From Dallia pectoralis (Eukaryota > Chordata > Actinopteri > Esociformes > Umbridae), in assembly GCA_029465975.1 (NCBI GenBank), contig CM055745.1, positions 3,951,261 to 4,015,260 on the forward strand: a DNA stretch of 64,000 nucleotides, read 5' to 3'. This document shows positions 23,428 to 58,959 of this stretch, piece by piece. How positions within the stretch are numbered: position 1 is the stretch's first letter; each line of letters begins with the position of its first letter. The position numbers were made by a program, and so were the translations under genes. The notes under the pieces are model-generated. The model was not told the origin of the DNA, searched no databases, and saw nothing but the letters and a program-made list of their open reading frames with translations.

Positions 23428-25295
23428 TCAAATGTTACCCAGTAGGCCTGTCATATCAAAATAAATAACGCCCATGATTAAATGTTACCCAGTAGGCCTG
23501 TCATATCATAATAAATAACGCCCATGATTAAATGTTACCCAGTAGGCCTGTCATATCATAATAAATAACGCCCATGATTAAATGTTACCCAGTAGGCCTG
23601 TCATATCATAATAAATAACGCCCATGATTAAATGTTACCCGGTAGGCCTGTCATATCATAATAAATAACGCCCATGATTAAATGTTACCCGGTAGGCCTG
23701 TCATATCATAATAAATAACGCCCATGATTAAATGTTACCCGGTAGGCCTGTCATATCATAATAAATAGGCCTGTCCATAATAAATGATTAAATGTTACCC
23801 GGTAGGCCTGTCATATCATAATAAATAACGCCCATGATTAAATGTTACCCGGTAGGCCTGTCATATCATAATAAATAACGCCCATGATTAAATGTTACCC
23901 GGTAGGCCTGTCATATCACGCCCATGATTAAATGTTACCCGGTAGGCCTGTCAATCATAATAAAAACGCCCATGATTAAATGTTACCCGGTAGGCCTGTC
24001 ATATCATAATAAATAACGCCCATGATTAAATGTTACCCGGTAGGCCTGTCATATCATAATAAATAACGCCCATGATTAAATGCCAGATCATAATAAATAA
24101 CGCCCATGATTAAATGTTACCCGGTAGGCCTGTCATATCATAATAAATAACGCCCATTATTAAATGTTAGGCCTGTCATATCATAATAAATAACGCCCAT
24201 TATTAAATGTTAACATCATAATAAATAACGCCCATGATTAAATGTTACCCGGTAGGCCTGTCATATCATAATAAATAACGCCCATGATTAAATGTTACCC
24301 GGTAGGCCTGTCATATCATAATAAATAAGCCCATTTATACCCGGTAGGCCTGTCATATCATAATAAATAACGCCCAATTAAATAACGCCCATGATTAAAT
24401 GTTACCCGGTAGGCCTGTCAAATAAAGGCCTGTCATATCATAATAAATAACGCCCATGATTAAATGTTACCCGGTAGGCCTGTCATATCATAATAAATAA
24501 CGCCCATGATTAAATGTTACCCGGTAGGCCTGTCATATCATAATAAATAACGCCCATGATTAAATGTTACCCGGTAGGCCTGTCATATCATAATAAATAA
24601 CGCCCATGATTAAATGTTACCCGGTAGGCCTGTCATATCATAATAAATAACGCCCATGATTAAAAGGCCTGTCATAATAATAAATAAGCACATGATTAAA
24701 TGTTACCCGGTAGGCCTGTCATATCATAATAACTAACGCCCATGATTAAATGTTACCCGGTAGGCCTGTCATATCATAATAAATCGGTAGGCCTGTCATA
24801 TCATAATAAATAACGCCCATGATTAAATGTTACCCGGTAGGCCTGTCATATCATAATAAATAACGCCCATGATTAAATGTTACCCGGTAGGCCTGTCATA
24901 TCATAATAAATAACGCCCATGATTAAATGTTACCCGGTAGGCCTGTCATATCATAATAAATAACGCCCATGATTAAATGTTACCCGGTAGGCCTGTCATA
25001 TCATAATAAATAACGCCCATGATTAAATGTTACCCGGTAGGCCTGTCATATCATAATAAATAACGCCCATGATTAAAAATGTCATATCATAATAAATAAC
25101 GCCCATGATTAAATGTTACCCGGTAGGCCTGTCATATCATAATAAATAACGCCCATGATTAAATGTTACCCGGTAGGCCTGTCATATCATAATAAATAAC
25201 GCCCATGATTAAATGTTACCCGGTAGGCCTGTCATATCATAATAAATAACGCCCATGATTAAATGTTACCCGGTAGGCCTGTCATATCATAATAA
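23428..25295. repeat. 50-bp minisatellite, about 37 copies
   Basis: The unit is aaatgttacccggtaggcct, gtcatatcataataaataac, gcccatgatt, 50 bases. The first four copies carry ccagtagg, and from 23631 onward all intact copies carry ccggtagg. Deleted or rearranged copies are scattered at about 23765, 23910, 24080, 24170-24210, 24330-24425, 24665, 24785 and 25075. It lies between gan and cmip. Confidence 0.97.
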
Positions 25296-26440
25296 ACACT
25301 AAAAGTGTGCCAGACAGCTAGCTGACGAACACACATATATGCCGTATTTCAAAGATAGTATACAGCTATTTATTGTTACAAAAAATAAACATGTTAGCTA
25401 AAGGAAGACCAAAGCACAGTGATGCCGTAAACACTTGCATTTCGTATGTTTTCGAATGTAGAGAGTACATATCTTATTTCAGCGTCACAGCACAAAATAC
25501 CAGGTTTGTATATTAAATAACATTTTAGGGAACTTATGTAATAAGTGTTGCAACTAATACCTGGAAAACAGAAGAACCACGATCACACGGCGAGCGGCTT
25601 CTTCGGCTAGCATGACCGTTGGCTAGCTAGCAACGTAGAGTAACTGAAAAATGGCGAGTCGCGAGGGGCATCGGTAACGAGTTGTGGTTGCCACGCAACC
25701 CTTGGCAAATTCTAAACCTCCAAAAATGAGCATCACCAGACAACTGTAAAGAAAAAGTTTATATAAACTTTAGGGGTATTTTGCTAAGGAGCATTTTTAA
25801 AAAGTTGTGTGTGTGTGTGTTTTCTCCGAACCTCGGATACCTCATATGTAGTTTTTTATTTTTTTATTAGACATATTTATTATTTCAAACAGAACAAAGC
25901 AATATGCCAATACAATGCAGTACATATTATAATACAAATTAGCAAAATTGTAATACCACATATACAATGTATGAAAACAAAGAGCAATTCAACACAGATA
26001 AAGGAAAATAAAATTACAAATAAAGAACAAAGCACCAAGACTTTTACCTGCCTTTAAATAAAGACCCTTAGGGACAAACAGATATCGATCAGTCTACAAG
26101 CTTCTTTATTGTTAGAGTATTAGATTGATTTAAAGTATTGTTCAATTTCTTTTTGCATAGAAGAAAGCAGGGTTTCTTGTTACTAAATTTACATTGATGT
26201 CATGTATATGATACTTGGCAAGTAATAAAACAAAGTGTATGACATAAAATACCTCGTATGTAGTTACCGCCCCGTATCTAGGTCGTGCGCCCTCCATTTT
26301 TGTGTTGAAGGAACTGCACACACACACATATACATACACACACACACATACACACGTACACACATACACACACACAGTCATATCGCATACGGGCGGACAC
26401 AGTGGAGCTAAACCGAGCACCGGGCGCATCCGCTTGCCTC
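25296..26440. other. Intergenic region upstream of cmip
   Basis: No coding exon recognised. The more GC-rich stretch 25580-25720 contains aaaatggcg (similar to a YY1 site) and gttgccacgcaac (similar to an RFX X-box with one mismatch), so an unannotated transcription start is possible but unsupported. Confidence 0.35.
26316..26377. repeat. (AC)n compound microsatellite
   Basis: CA runs interrupted by TA and GTA steps, just upstream of the presumed cmip promoter. Confidence 0.9.
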
Positions 26441-26445
26441 CCCAT

Positions 26446-26483
26446 TGACGTCACTGGTGTCACGTGGTCGAGAAGGGACCAAT
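26446..26483 (+). promoter_or_regulatory. Putative cmip promoter cluster: CRE, E-box, CCAAT
   Basis: Within 38 bases there is a palindromic CRE TGACGTCA (26446-26453), an E-box CACGTG (26461-26466) and a CCAAT box followed by CGG (26479-26483). The cluster is about 560 bases upstream of the cmip ATG, a reasonable promoter position. Function is inferred from motif clustering only. Confidence 0.45.
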
Positions 26484-27042
26484 CGGCGCGGTGATATCGA
26501 AGTGCTCGGGTTCTTTTACGAAGAAAGAGGAAAAGACAGAAAAGGAACCATACCAATGAACATTTGAAGACCGAAGACACGGAAGAAACATTTCGCCAAT
26601 GGATTAGTTGTTTTCTGGATCAAAGCTGCGTGATATGTGCGAATTCATACCATGGATTACGATGTTTGAACTGGGGATGGCAGAATGAATACGGCCATGG
26701 CCCGAACGTATTGAATAGCTCGCTGGGGAGCAAAACGAGGACAGGACAGACATTACCGTGGGCATTGTATGAATAGGATTATTTATTTAACCAATTACTG
26801 TTCCTTTTACTTATTTGTCTTGTAATACCCCAATCCAATTCACTTTCATGGCGTTTTTTTTATCTGTGTCTCCGCCGTGTCCGTTTTTTTTGCCCGCAAC
26901 ACTGTTTTAACATTTGAGGCTGCATCGCGGTAGTTTCGCACCCAATAGTTATTTATTTATATATGTATATACATTATAGAAACGCATTCTGAAAAAGTGA
27001 ATATATTCTTACCTCTATGTTATTTTTTGCCACTTGTTAAAT

Positions 27043-50851
<23,809 letters not shown>

Positions 50852-51169
50852 GTGGGTATAACACCCCCCCCCCACCTCGTATGTCCGTCACACCCCTTTC
50901 ATTTTCCAGTCGTCCTCCCCCAAGCCTTTGGGTCGGGGGGGCCGTAGCCTCTGAGGTGTGGGCCCCTGGGAGTAGTGTTGACGTAGGTGCTCTGCTACTG
51001 GGGCCCTGTGGGGCTGAGGTTGGGGAGGGGCCAAATCCCGGGTCGCTGCTGTAATTGGCTCCTCAGCTCGGTCCCTGTTTACCAGACACCTGTGAAGGGC
51101 TGTTGTTCTTGCCCGTTGCACACCTCCACATTCAGACGTCATTAGGAAGGACAACAACACTCTAGCACA

Positions 51170-51330
51170 ACTCCCAGAGTGAACAACTCGGACTCACATA
51201 CACACCAGCTCCAATAAGATCGCACTCCCAGAGTGAACGACTCAGACTCACATGCACACCAGCTCCAATAAGATCGCCCTACCAGAGTGAATGACTCAGA
51301 CTCACATACACACCAGCTCCAATAAGATCG
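51170..51330. repeat. 54-bp tandem repeat, 3 copies, cut by the assembly gap
   Basis: The unit starts ctcccagagtgaacaactc and ends caataagatcg. Copies start at 51171, 51225 and 51279, and the third ends exactly where the N run begins. The gap was therefore probably caused by a longer repeat array. Confidence 0.92.
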
Positions 51331-51830
51331 NNNNNNNNNNNNNNNNNNNNNNNNNNNNNNNNNNNNNNNNNNNNNNNNNNNNNNNNNNNNNNNNNNNNNN
51401 NNNNNNNNNNNNNNNNNNNNNNNNNNNNNNNNNNNNNNNNNNNNNNNNNNNNNNNNNNNNNNNNNNNNNNNNNNNNNNNNNNNNNNNNNNNNNNNNNNNN
51501 NNNNNNNNNNNNNNNNNNNNNNNNNNNNNNNNNNNNNNNNNNNNNNNNNNNNNNNNNNNNNNNNNNNNNNNNNNNNNNNNNNNNNNNNNNNNNNNNNNNN
51601 NNNNNNNNNNNNNNNNNNNNNNNNNNNNNNNNNNNNNNNNNNNNNNNNNNNNNNNNNNNNNNNNNNNNNNNNNNNNNNNNNNNNNNNNNNNNNNNNNNNN
51701 NNNNNNNNNNNNNNNNNNNNNNNNNNNNNNNNNNNNNNNNNNNNNNNNNNNNNNNNNNNNNNNNNNNNNNNNNNNNNNNNNNNNNNNNNNNNNNNNNNNN
51801 NNNNNNNNNNNNNNNNNNNNNNNNNNNNNN
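51331..51830. other. Assembly gap of exactly 500 N
   Basis: 500 unknown bases, a round placeholder length. The cmip exons encoding the last ~290 residues (about ten exons in human) are found on neither side, so the true missing sequence must be larger than 500 bases. Confidence 0.97.
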
Positions 51831-53930
51831 GATGTCAGAAGTGACCGGTTCTGTAAAAGCGACAGCCAGTATCCAACGGCCCTGTTATAAATGGGCCCTT
51901 TAGCCTCCGAAATACTAGAATGAGACCTGTTCTGGATTTCGAGGCAAGTTGGTGGTTTGGTTGTGTTGTTGGCCGTACCACTGTTTTCTAAACAAGGCGA
52001 TTTCCGTTTACTTTGCTGTTTTCATGTGTTTGCTGCTCGAACTTCACGACAGGAAAACTAATGCGTCAACCGTCGGCACGGTTTGAAGCCGTTTCGTTGC
52101 GTGGACTCCTGTGGGCTTATCGTAAATTCACAGAAGCACATTTCTCTATATAATCGCTCCCATAGACCGTGTGTGTGTGTGTGTGCGTGTGTGTTTTGAA
52201 GAACTGTTTCAGAGGATCCCCTCGGTTGTAACAGGACTTGATATGGAATACGATCGTCGAAATACATTTGAGATCTGAACAAACTATGAAGAAGCCCACT
52301 TAACAGTCAGGAACATTTTGCCGTATTTATACAGAGGGCCGTGATGTTACCGTATTCGGGTATGTAAATCATGTACACACACACGCAGACAACAGAAGAC
52401 TGTCCTCTGAGTGACGGGTCCTCTTGTCTCTTCGGATGTAGGTGGCTTAATTCCATTGGTCCGTTCTCTATAACCCACAGGGGGCCTGTCCAATACAATC
52501 ACACCATTATTCTGTCTGCCCTGGTTCCATCCACTTACCCCGACTACTCTAGATTTTGGTTTGCTTCTGGCAGAACATACCGGACACAGTTGTACCCGGT
52601 TAACTGGAGTGCTGTGATGTCGCCGGCACTACATGTCATTGTAAACAGGGCCTGTCTGGTCTGGCTTAGAACCTCGTGATGTCACATCCTGTGTAATGTA
52701 TATACAAGTGTATATAATGTCGTGTCCCTCGGCCGGTTCCCCTCTGCTCTGTTCGTCTTCCTGTTAAGGGAGACCGTTGCCTTCGTCATCAGGATGTGTG
52801 CATGTGGTCATTACTTAATTCTCCCACCAGGTGCACTGTAATCTGTCATGGTTATTGTTGATATGTTTTCTTTTTCTTTCTGCTGTTCATTCGAGTTGAT
52901 CACTTTAACCGAGAGCTTGTCGCCTGTTTATTTTTGCGTGTACATGTGGCGTCCTGTGCCACAGCAGTGCAGCTTTTTTTTTTTTTTTTTTTTTACAAAT
53001 TTGCAAAAAGGGTCCGATCACTAGCTCAAGCGTCGCCCGTCGTCCACGGGTCGCCACGTTGACCGGATCGGAGCACAATCCCACCCAGCGTCTGCGTGTC
53101 ACACAGCAGCGACCGAATCAATTATTCAATTGCAATTATTGAAACGTTATTGAAGCATCATCTTGTGCGCACAGAATACTGTGGAACGATATAAATGTAG
53201 TTTGTCGACCGGTTTCTGCACTATTCGTGCGCTGGTGAGATTCAAGTCTGTGGGTTTCTTCTCTGGGTTTTTTTTGTAACTGTTGATAGCACGCACCCCC
53301 GGAACACGCTAGTAACGTGGGGGAGGAGGTCGGCGTGACCTGAGGAGTTGTTTTGTAGTCCGGGTGTTCTTCTGGTTTTGAAGATTTCCGATGTACATTT
53401 GCAGCCGGCTAAGGAGAGAAACCTTGCCGGGCGGGAGTGTGGATGGCTTTATTACTGTAGAGGAAACGATGTGATAAACGTCCACCCGCGTGTTCTCTCT
53501 ATCCTGTGGAGCTCACTGTGCTTCGCTCGGGTTTCTGTCTCATTTGTCTCTGCCGAGAGATGACCTGTTGCTTTTTCCTGTTGACTATGTAAAGATTTTT
53601 ATAATTCGAATTGTGTAATTGGGCCTTGAGTCTTAATGTGGACGACGGCAGGGTCTCTGCTGATGTGCCCCCACCGGCGCAGTCATGGACATAAACAAGA
53701 TTTCCCATAATTCCTGTAATTTTCTGCAGCTTGAAAAGGCTGTCCTCATTTCCTGTTGTGTGCGTTCTCTGCTTCTCCAGCTGAGCTACTGCTACTGCTC
53801 TGTGGCTGTTCCAATGAAAATACCTTCTACAGGAAAATAAGAACTATGATGTGAAATAATTTCAATCAAAATAAACTGTCTGTGACGATGTTTAAAATGT
53901 GAGTGCTGCCTGGTTATTTCTAGGTCCCCC
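51831..53930 (+). other. Presumed cmip 3' UTR (exons before it missing)
   Basis: No CMIP coding similarity appears after the gap. The sequence is non-repetitive, has a T-run at 52974-52994 and ends in a polyadenylation signal, in the right place for a long cmip 3' UTR that converges on plcg2. Intron sequence for the first part cannot be excluded. Confidence 0.45.
53870..53875 (+). promoter_or_regulatory. Candidate cmip poly(A) signal AATAAA
   Basis: Canonical AATAAA on the plus strand followed by a TG-rich stretch (ctgtctgtgacgatgtt). A second plus-strand AATAAA lies at 53972-53977. Confidence 0.45.
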
Positions 53931-53993
53931 CCCGCTCAGGGTCAATGCCATCAGATATGTAAAACTCGTCAAATAAACACAGGCAGAGGTATA

Positions 53994-53999
53994 TTTATT
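53994..53999 (-). promoter_or_regulatory. Candidate plcg2 poly(A) signal (minus-strand AATAAA)
   Basis: TTTATT on the plus strand reads AATAAA on the minus strand, 374 bases beyond the plcg2 stop codon. The cmip and plcg2 signals are about 120 bases apart or closer. Confidence 0.5.
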
Positions 54000-54372
54000 G
54001 AGATTTTTTTGTAAAGAAATCCAAACAGATAATGAAAGATTCAGAGGATTACTGAAGCAAAATATCTGAAGCATTAAAATATGCAATTACCATTTCTATA
54101 TCAGTAGTAAAAGAATACATTTGCTAAAGAAAACGAAATAAAAAATAATCCAGTAATGCTACTCGATGTCCCTGCATTTTGTAAAACTCTCAGAAAGGAA
54201 AATAACAGAAACGGTCAATCGCTATGCTGTTAGAGCATCTTCAGAAACCTCACAGGAAACCCTGCATGAATGAAAACAATAAACATTAGTAACACGATGT
54301 CCGCGATGCAATATCTGTGGAAAAGGGTGTGTTCTGGCTATCGGCTGGGACAGTCTGGCAGGAGGGAGGAAC

Positions 54373-57300
54373 TCAGGAATAGAATCGACTGTTGTTGATT
54401 TTCTTCTCCTTGATCCTGGGACAGAGCAGAAAACCAGGTATGAATCAGACTCCGTTAACACCATGGCATGTCATATATGTACGGAGCGTGAACACAGACG
54501 TACTTCTGTCGGCACGTGTCCTGGATCTTCTCTAACTGCATCTCATTGGTGCTGAACTCTCTCATGAGGTCATCCCGGACCTGCGTCGGGGCGGCCCGCT
54601 GGAGGTTGGCATGGGTGTCGTACAGAAGGATCTGGTTGCTTAGCTCCGCCTGCCTGCTCCGCAGTTGGCTAGACGACGAGTAGAGCTCCTCCTCTGCTTT
54701 CTGAATTACAAACGGGTGCGCACGTCAACACATGGAACGGCAACGACTCACCCCACCAGAGACGGTTTACAGTCAACATGCAGTGAGACTCTCACCTCCG
54801 ACTCACCCCACCAGAGACGGTTTACGGTCAACATGCAGTGAGACTCTCACCTCCGACTCACCCCACCAGAGACGGTTTACGGTCAACATGCAGTGAGACT
54901 CTCACCTCCGACTCACCCCACCAGAGACGGTTTACGGTCAAAATGCGGTGAGACACTCACCTCCACCTGCTGCATATCGATGTAGACGAGCAACGACGCC
55001 AGCTCTATGTTCTCATTGAAGCCATTCTTCAGAGGGACAGACCGATAGCCTGAGACATGGGACAGTGTGTGAGTGTCTCGCATAGCAGCTGCTAGACACG
55101 CGGCACATGTGTCCTGACTTACCTGAGCGGATGCCCTTCACAGGGAACGTGGCCTGAGCCAGGAAGTTGGGGTCCGAGAACATGTCCTCCTCGTTCACCA
55201 CAAAGCGCAGGAAGGTCAGTTCTGGCTCGTGGACCGGAAACATGACGGGCTCCGGGGGAGCCTTCCAGACTGGGTTCAGTCCGTTGTCACCTGGAATAAA
55301 GACGCGACCAGTACAAAACGCCATTTTAATGAGCTAAAACGCTCTGCGGGTCGCATGTAATTGTATCCGCTCTCGTCGCCGATCCTTACGATAAACGATG
55401 GTTTTAAACTTGTTCTCCTCCGTGTCTCCTAGTAGCTCTGTCTCCACGAAGGGGCTGGCGATGCTACGGCCCGGTTTGGGGAGGTGTCTGGCAGCAATCA
55501 CCTGCAGGGGGCAGCGTAACACACTCACTGAAACACTGTAACCAGGGAAATGTCAGGGTGAAACGGAAATACTGCCAGATGACGATCGCAGTCTTACTCG
55601 GACAGTGAGGGTGAACCTGACTTTCGTCTTCTCTATCTGTGGATCGTAGCCGTCGTGGCGCATAATCTCCGGCTGCAGGACGTAGCCAGTACGTCCGTTC
55701 AGACTGAAGAGGGCGCTGTTGAGTTGAGTGTACTTATCTGAGGACGTAAACAAACATGATAATTTCTGTACAGGTGAACTCTACAGTTCCAGTTTATTCC
55801 ACGGTCTTAATGACCTTTATGACAATATTGTAAAGAAAACAAGAATGACATTTTGCTAATATATATTAGGATCTTTGTAATAAGTTATATTGAAAATAGT
55901 AACATCAGTGACATTAAATGCAGGGTAGTACATAATATTAGTATCACTGGTAATCTTCTTTGCATTAATATACGCTAAATATAATAAATAAAATGCCCAC
56001 TGTCTAGAATATATTTTTATGTCAGCATAACTCGACCTTTCCTTTACCTCACTGGTGGGACGAGACAATTTGCAGACCCCCATATTTTATCTACAAAACT
56101 TCTACATACATGTGAATACATATGTCGCAGTATGAAAGATGTGTTGTTAGAACATTAAAGAAAAGTCACACCTGTAACTGGTTATTCACAAGGTTGAAGT
56201 AGCAACAATGTCATTAAACTGTGAAACATCCCTTTAACCCACCTGCAGTCTGGAAGTTTAGCGCCACCATGTGGCAGCCGCAGGCCCACAGCGAGTACGG
56301 CTCATAGTTGGACGAGTCAACACGCTGGCCCTTTGGGTAGGTGCGGCTCAAAGCCTTACGGTTATACTTCAGAAACTCTGGGGTCTTGTTCTTGGCCGGG
56401 ATCTTGTTTTCCACGAAGGAGCGGATTTCTTTGTAGTCATAGTTCCCTGTGGGGGGAATGGTGGAGACCAAAATAAGAGAATCTATCATGTCTCACCGTT
56501 CTGTAGCAGGGACATGCTGTATTGATAATAACCCAGACTTGGTGCTTTTTAACTTGAAATCATACAGTTGGAACAGAATGTAAATAGATGAACGCCATCT
56601 GGTGGTCAGTAAAGGACCTGACAATCCTACCAAAACGTTCCTTCTCCTTGCTGCGCGGCTGGCAGTATACCACCAGATCAGACATCTCCATAGCAACCTC
56701 TTCATTTCTTTCCACCTTCTCCTGCTCCTGGATCTGGAGAAAACATGACATCACAGGACACATGACATCACAGGACACATGACAGCGTTCTTTCAACATG
56801 ACATAATAGGACATAAGCGAGTGTTCAATCAGCATGACATCACAGGACATAAACGAGTGTTCTATCAGCATGACATCACAGGACATAAACGAGTGTTTTA
56901 TCAGCATGAGATCACAGGACATAAACAAGTGTTCTATCAGCATGACATCACAGGACATAAGCGAGTGTTCTATCAGCATGACATCACAGGACATATGCAC
57001 GTGTTCTATCAGCATGACATCACAGGACATATGCACGTGTTCCATCAGCATGACATCACAGGACATATGCACGTGTTCTATCAGCATGACATCACAGGAC
57101 ATATGCACGTGTTCTATCAGCATGACATCACATGACATATGCACGTGTTCTATCAGCATGACATCACAGGACATATGCACGTGTTCTATCAGCATGACAT
57201 CACAGGACATAAGCGAGTGTTCCATCAGCATGACATCACAGGACATATGCACGTGTTCTATCAGCATGACATCACAGGACATATGCACGTGTTCTATCAG

Positions 57301-58920
57301 CATGACATCACAGGACATATGCACGTGTTCTATCAGCATGACATCACAGGACATATGCACGTGTTCTATCAGCATGACATCACAGGACATAAGCACGTGT
57401 TCTATCAGCATGACATCACAGGACATATGCACGTGTTCTATCAGCATGACATCACAGGACATAAGCGAGTGTTCCATCAGCATGACATCACAGGACATAA
57501 GCGAGTGTTCCATCAGCATGACATCACAGGACATAAGCGAGTGTTCCATCAGCATGACATCACAGGACATATGCACGTGTTCCATCAGCATGACATCACA
57601 GGACATAAGCGAGTGTTCCATCAGCATGACATCAGAGGACATAAGCTAGTGTTCTATCAGCATGACATCACAGGACATAAGCGAGTGTTTTATCAGCATG
57701 ACATCACAGGACATAAGCGAGTGTTCTATCAGCATGACATCACAGGGCCTCTTCAAGGTGTTGCATATTGAATGATGAAACTAGCCTCTAACACCATGTT
57801 GTGCTTCTTGGTGATCTCTCTCTGGGTGATGTCCCAGGCCACCTGGTACCAAGCAAACAGCTCTTCCAGGGACTCTGCTGCAAAGTCAAACACCATGCCA
57901 CTGTGGTCCTCATTTATCTGCAGCGTCAAGACGTGGGACCTCCCATTCTTCGCCGACCTCACTGAAGGAAGCGAGACAGTTAAATATTTATCATGCCCAG
58001 TAAACTGTGTACAGGACCAGAATACACGCTGTGTACACTCTGACAGTACATTTAGCGCGTGTCTGTCGTGGAGGTCTAAAGCGTTCGTCGTGTACTGTCG
58101 ATACCGGGTGTGTTTTAAGCACAGCGGTGACCTCGCTCTGAGGGAAGAGGAGGGGCTCTGACGTGCGGTGTGTTTATCATATACAACGACAGCATGTTTG
58201 ATACGTACACTCTGTGTTTGAACAGTGTGGTGAATGGGTTCACAGAAACGATAGACTCACCCACATTACACTTGGAAATGTCCACGATTCCTTTGCACAT
58301 ATCGCCCAGAGGGTTGTTCTCCATGACCTATGACGCGTAAACACACACGGGTAAACATACGGCACAACGCATCGACACGTTGCCAGGCCAACCGCACAAA
58401 CACGCAAGTACAACTGTTAGGTCATGTGATGAAGGCTGACCACTCCTCCTCCTCCTCCTGCTCCTACCTGATCTGTTGACTGGGCTCTGGAATGGTCGAA
58501 CACTTCCTCTACATAATTTGCAGGGAAGAACTGCTGCAGCTTCCCCCCGTAGTCCCCTTTCCACCTGTGGGGAGCAGGAAACAAGTGTTGTGTGTGTGTG
58601 TTTACAGGTTGTACTCTATGTGTGTGTGTGTGTTTACAGGTTGTACTCTACGTGTGTGTGTGTGTTTACAGGTTGTACTCTACGTGTGTGTGTGTGTTTT
58701 CAGGTTGTACTCTACGTGTGTGTGTGTGTTTACAGGTTGTACTCTACGTGTGTGTGTGTGTGTGTTTACAGGTTGTACTCTACGTGTGTGTGTGTGTGTG
58801 TGTTTACAGGTTGTACTCTACGTGTGTGTGTGTGTGTTTACAGGTTGTACTCTACGTGTGTGTGTGTGTGTGTTTACAGGTTGTACTCTACGTGTGTGTG
58901 TGTGTTTACAGGTTGTACTC

Positions 58921-58959
<39 letters not shown>

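Noticed and set aside
23428..25295. CRISPR-like appearance of regularly spaced repeats
   Set aside because: The 50-base units are contiguous with no unique spacers, and the DNA is vertebrate.
25640..25710. Possible promoter with YY1-like and RFX-like motifs
   Set aside because: One-mismatch motifs, no exon nearby; kept only as a note in the intergenic entry.
51831..51890. DVR immediately after the gap, resembling the CMIP C-terminal VDVRYTEAW
   Set aside because: Only three residues agree; the following codons (SDRF...) do not match, so chance is more likely.
51291..51890. 199-codon open frame across the N run
   Set aside because: Made of unknown bases; it has no meaning.
56560..57642. 360-codon minus-strand frame ending in plcg2 exon sequence
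   Set aside because: Array frame running through the intron into exon 56631-56733; a standard acceptor separates them and the array peptide has no counterpart in PLCG2.
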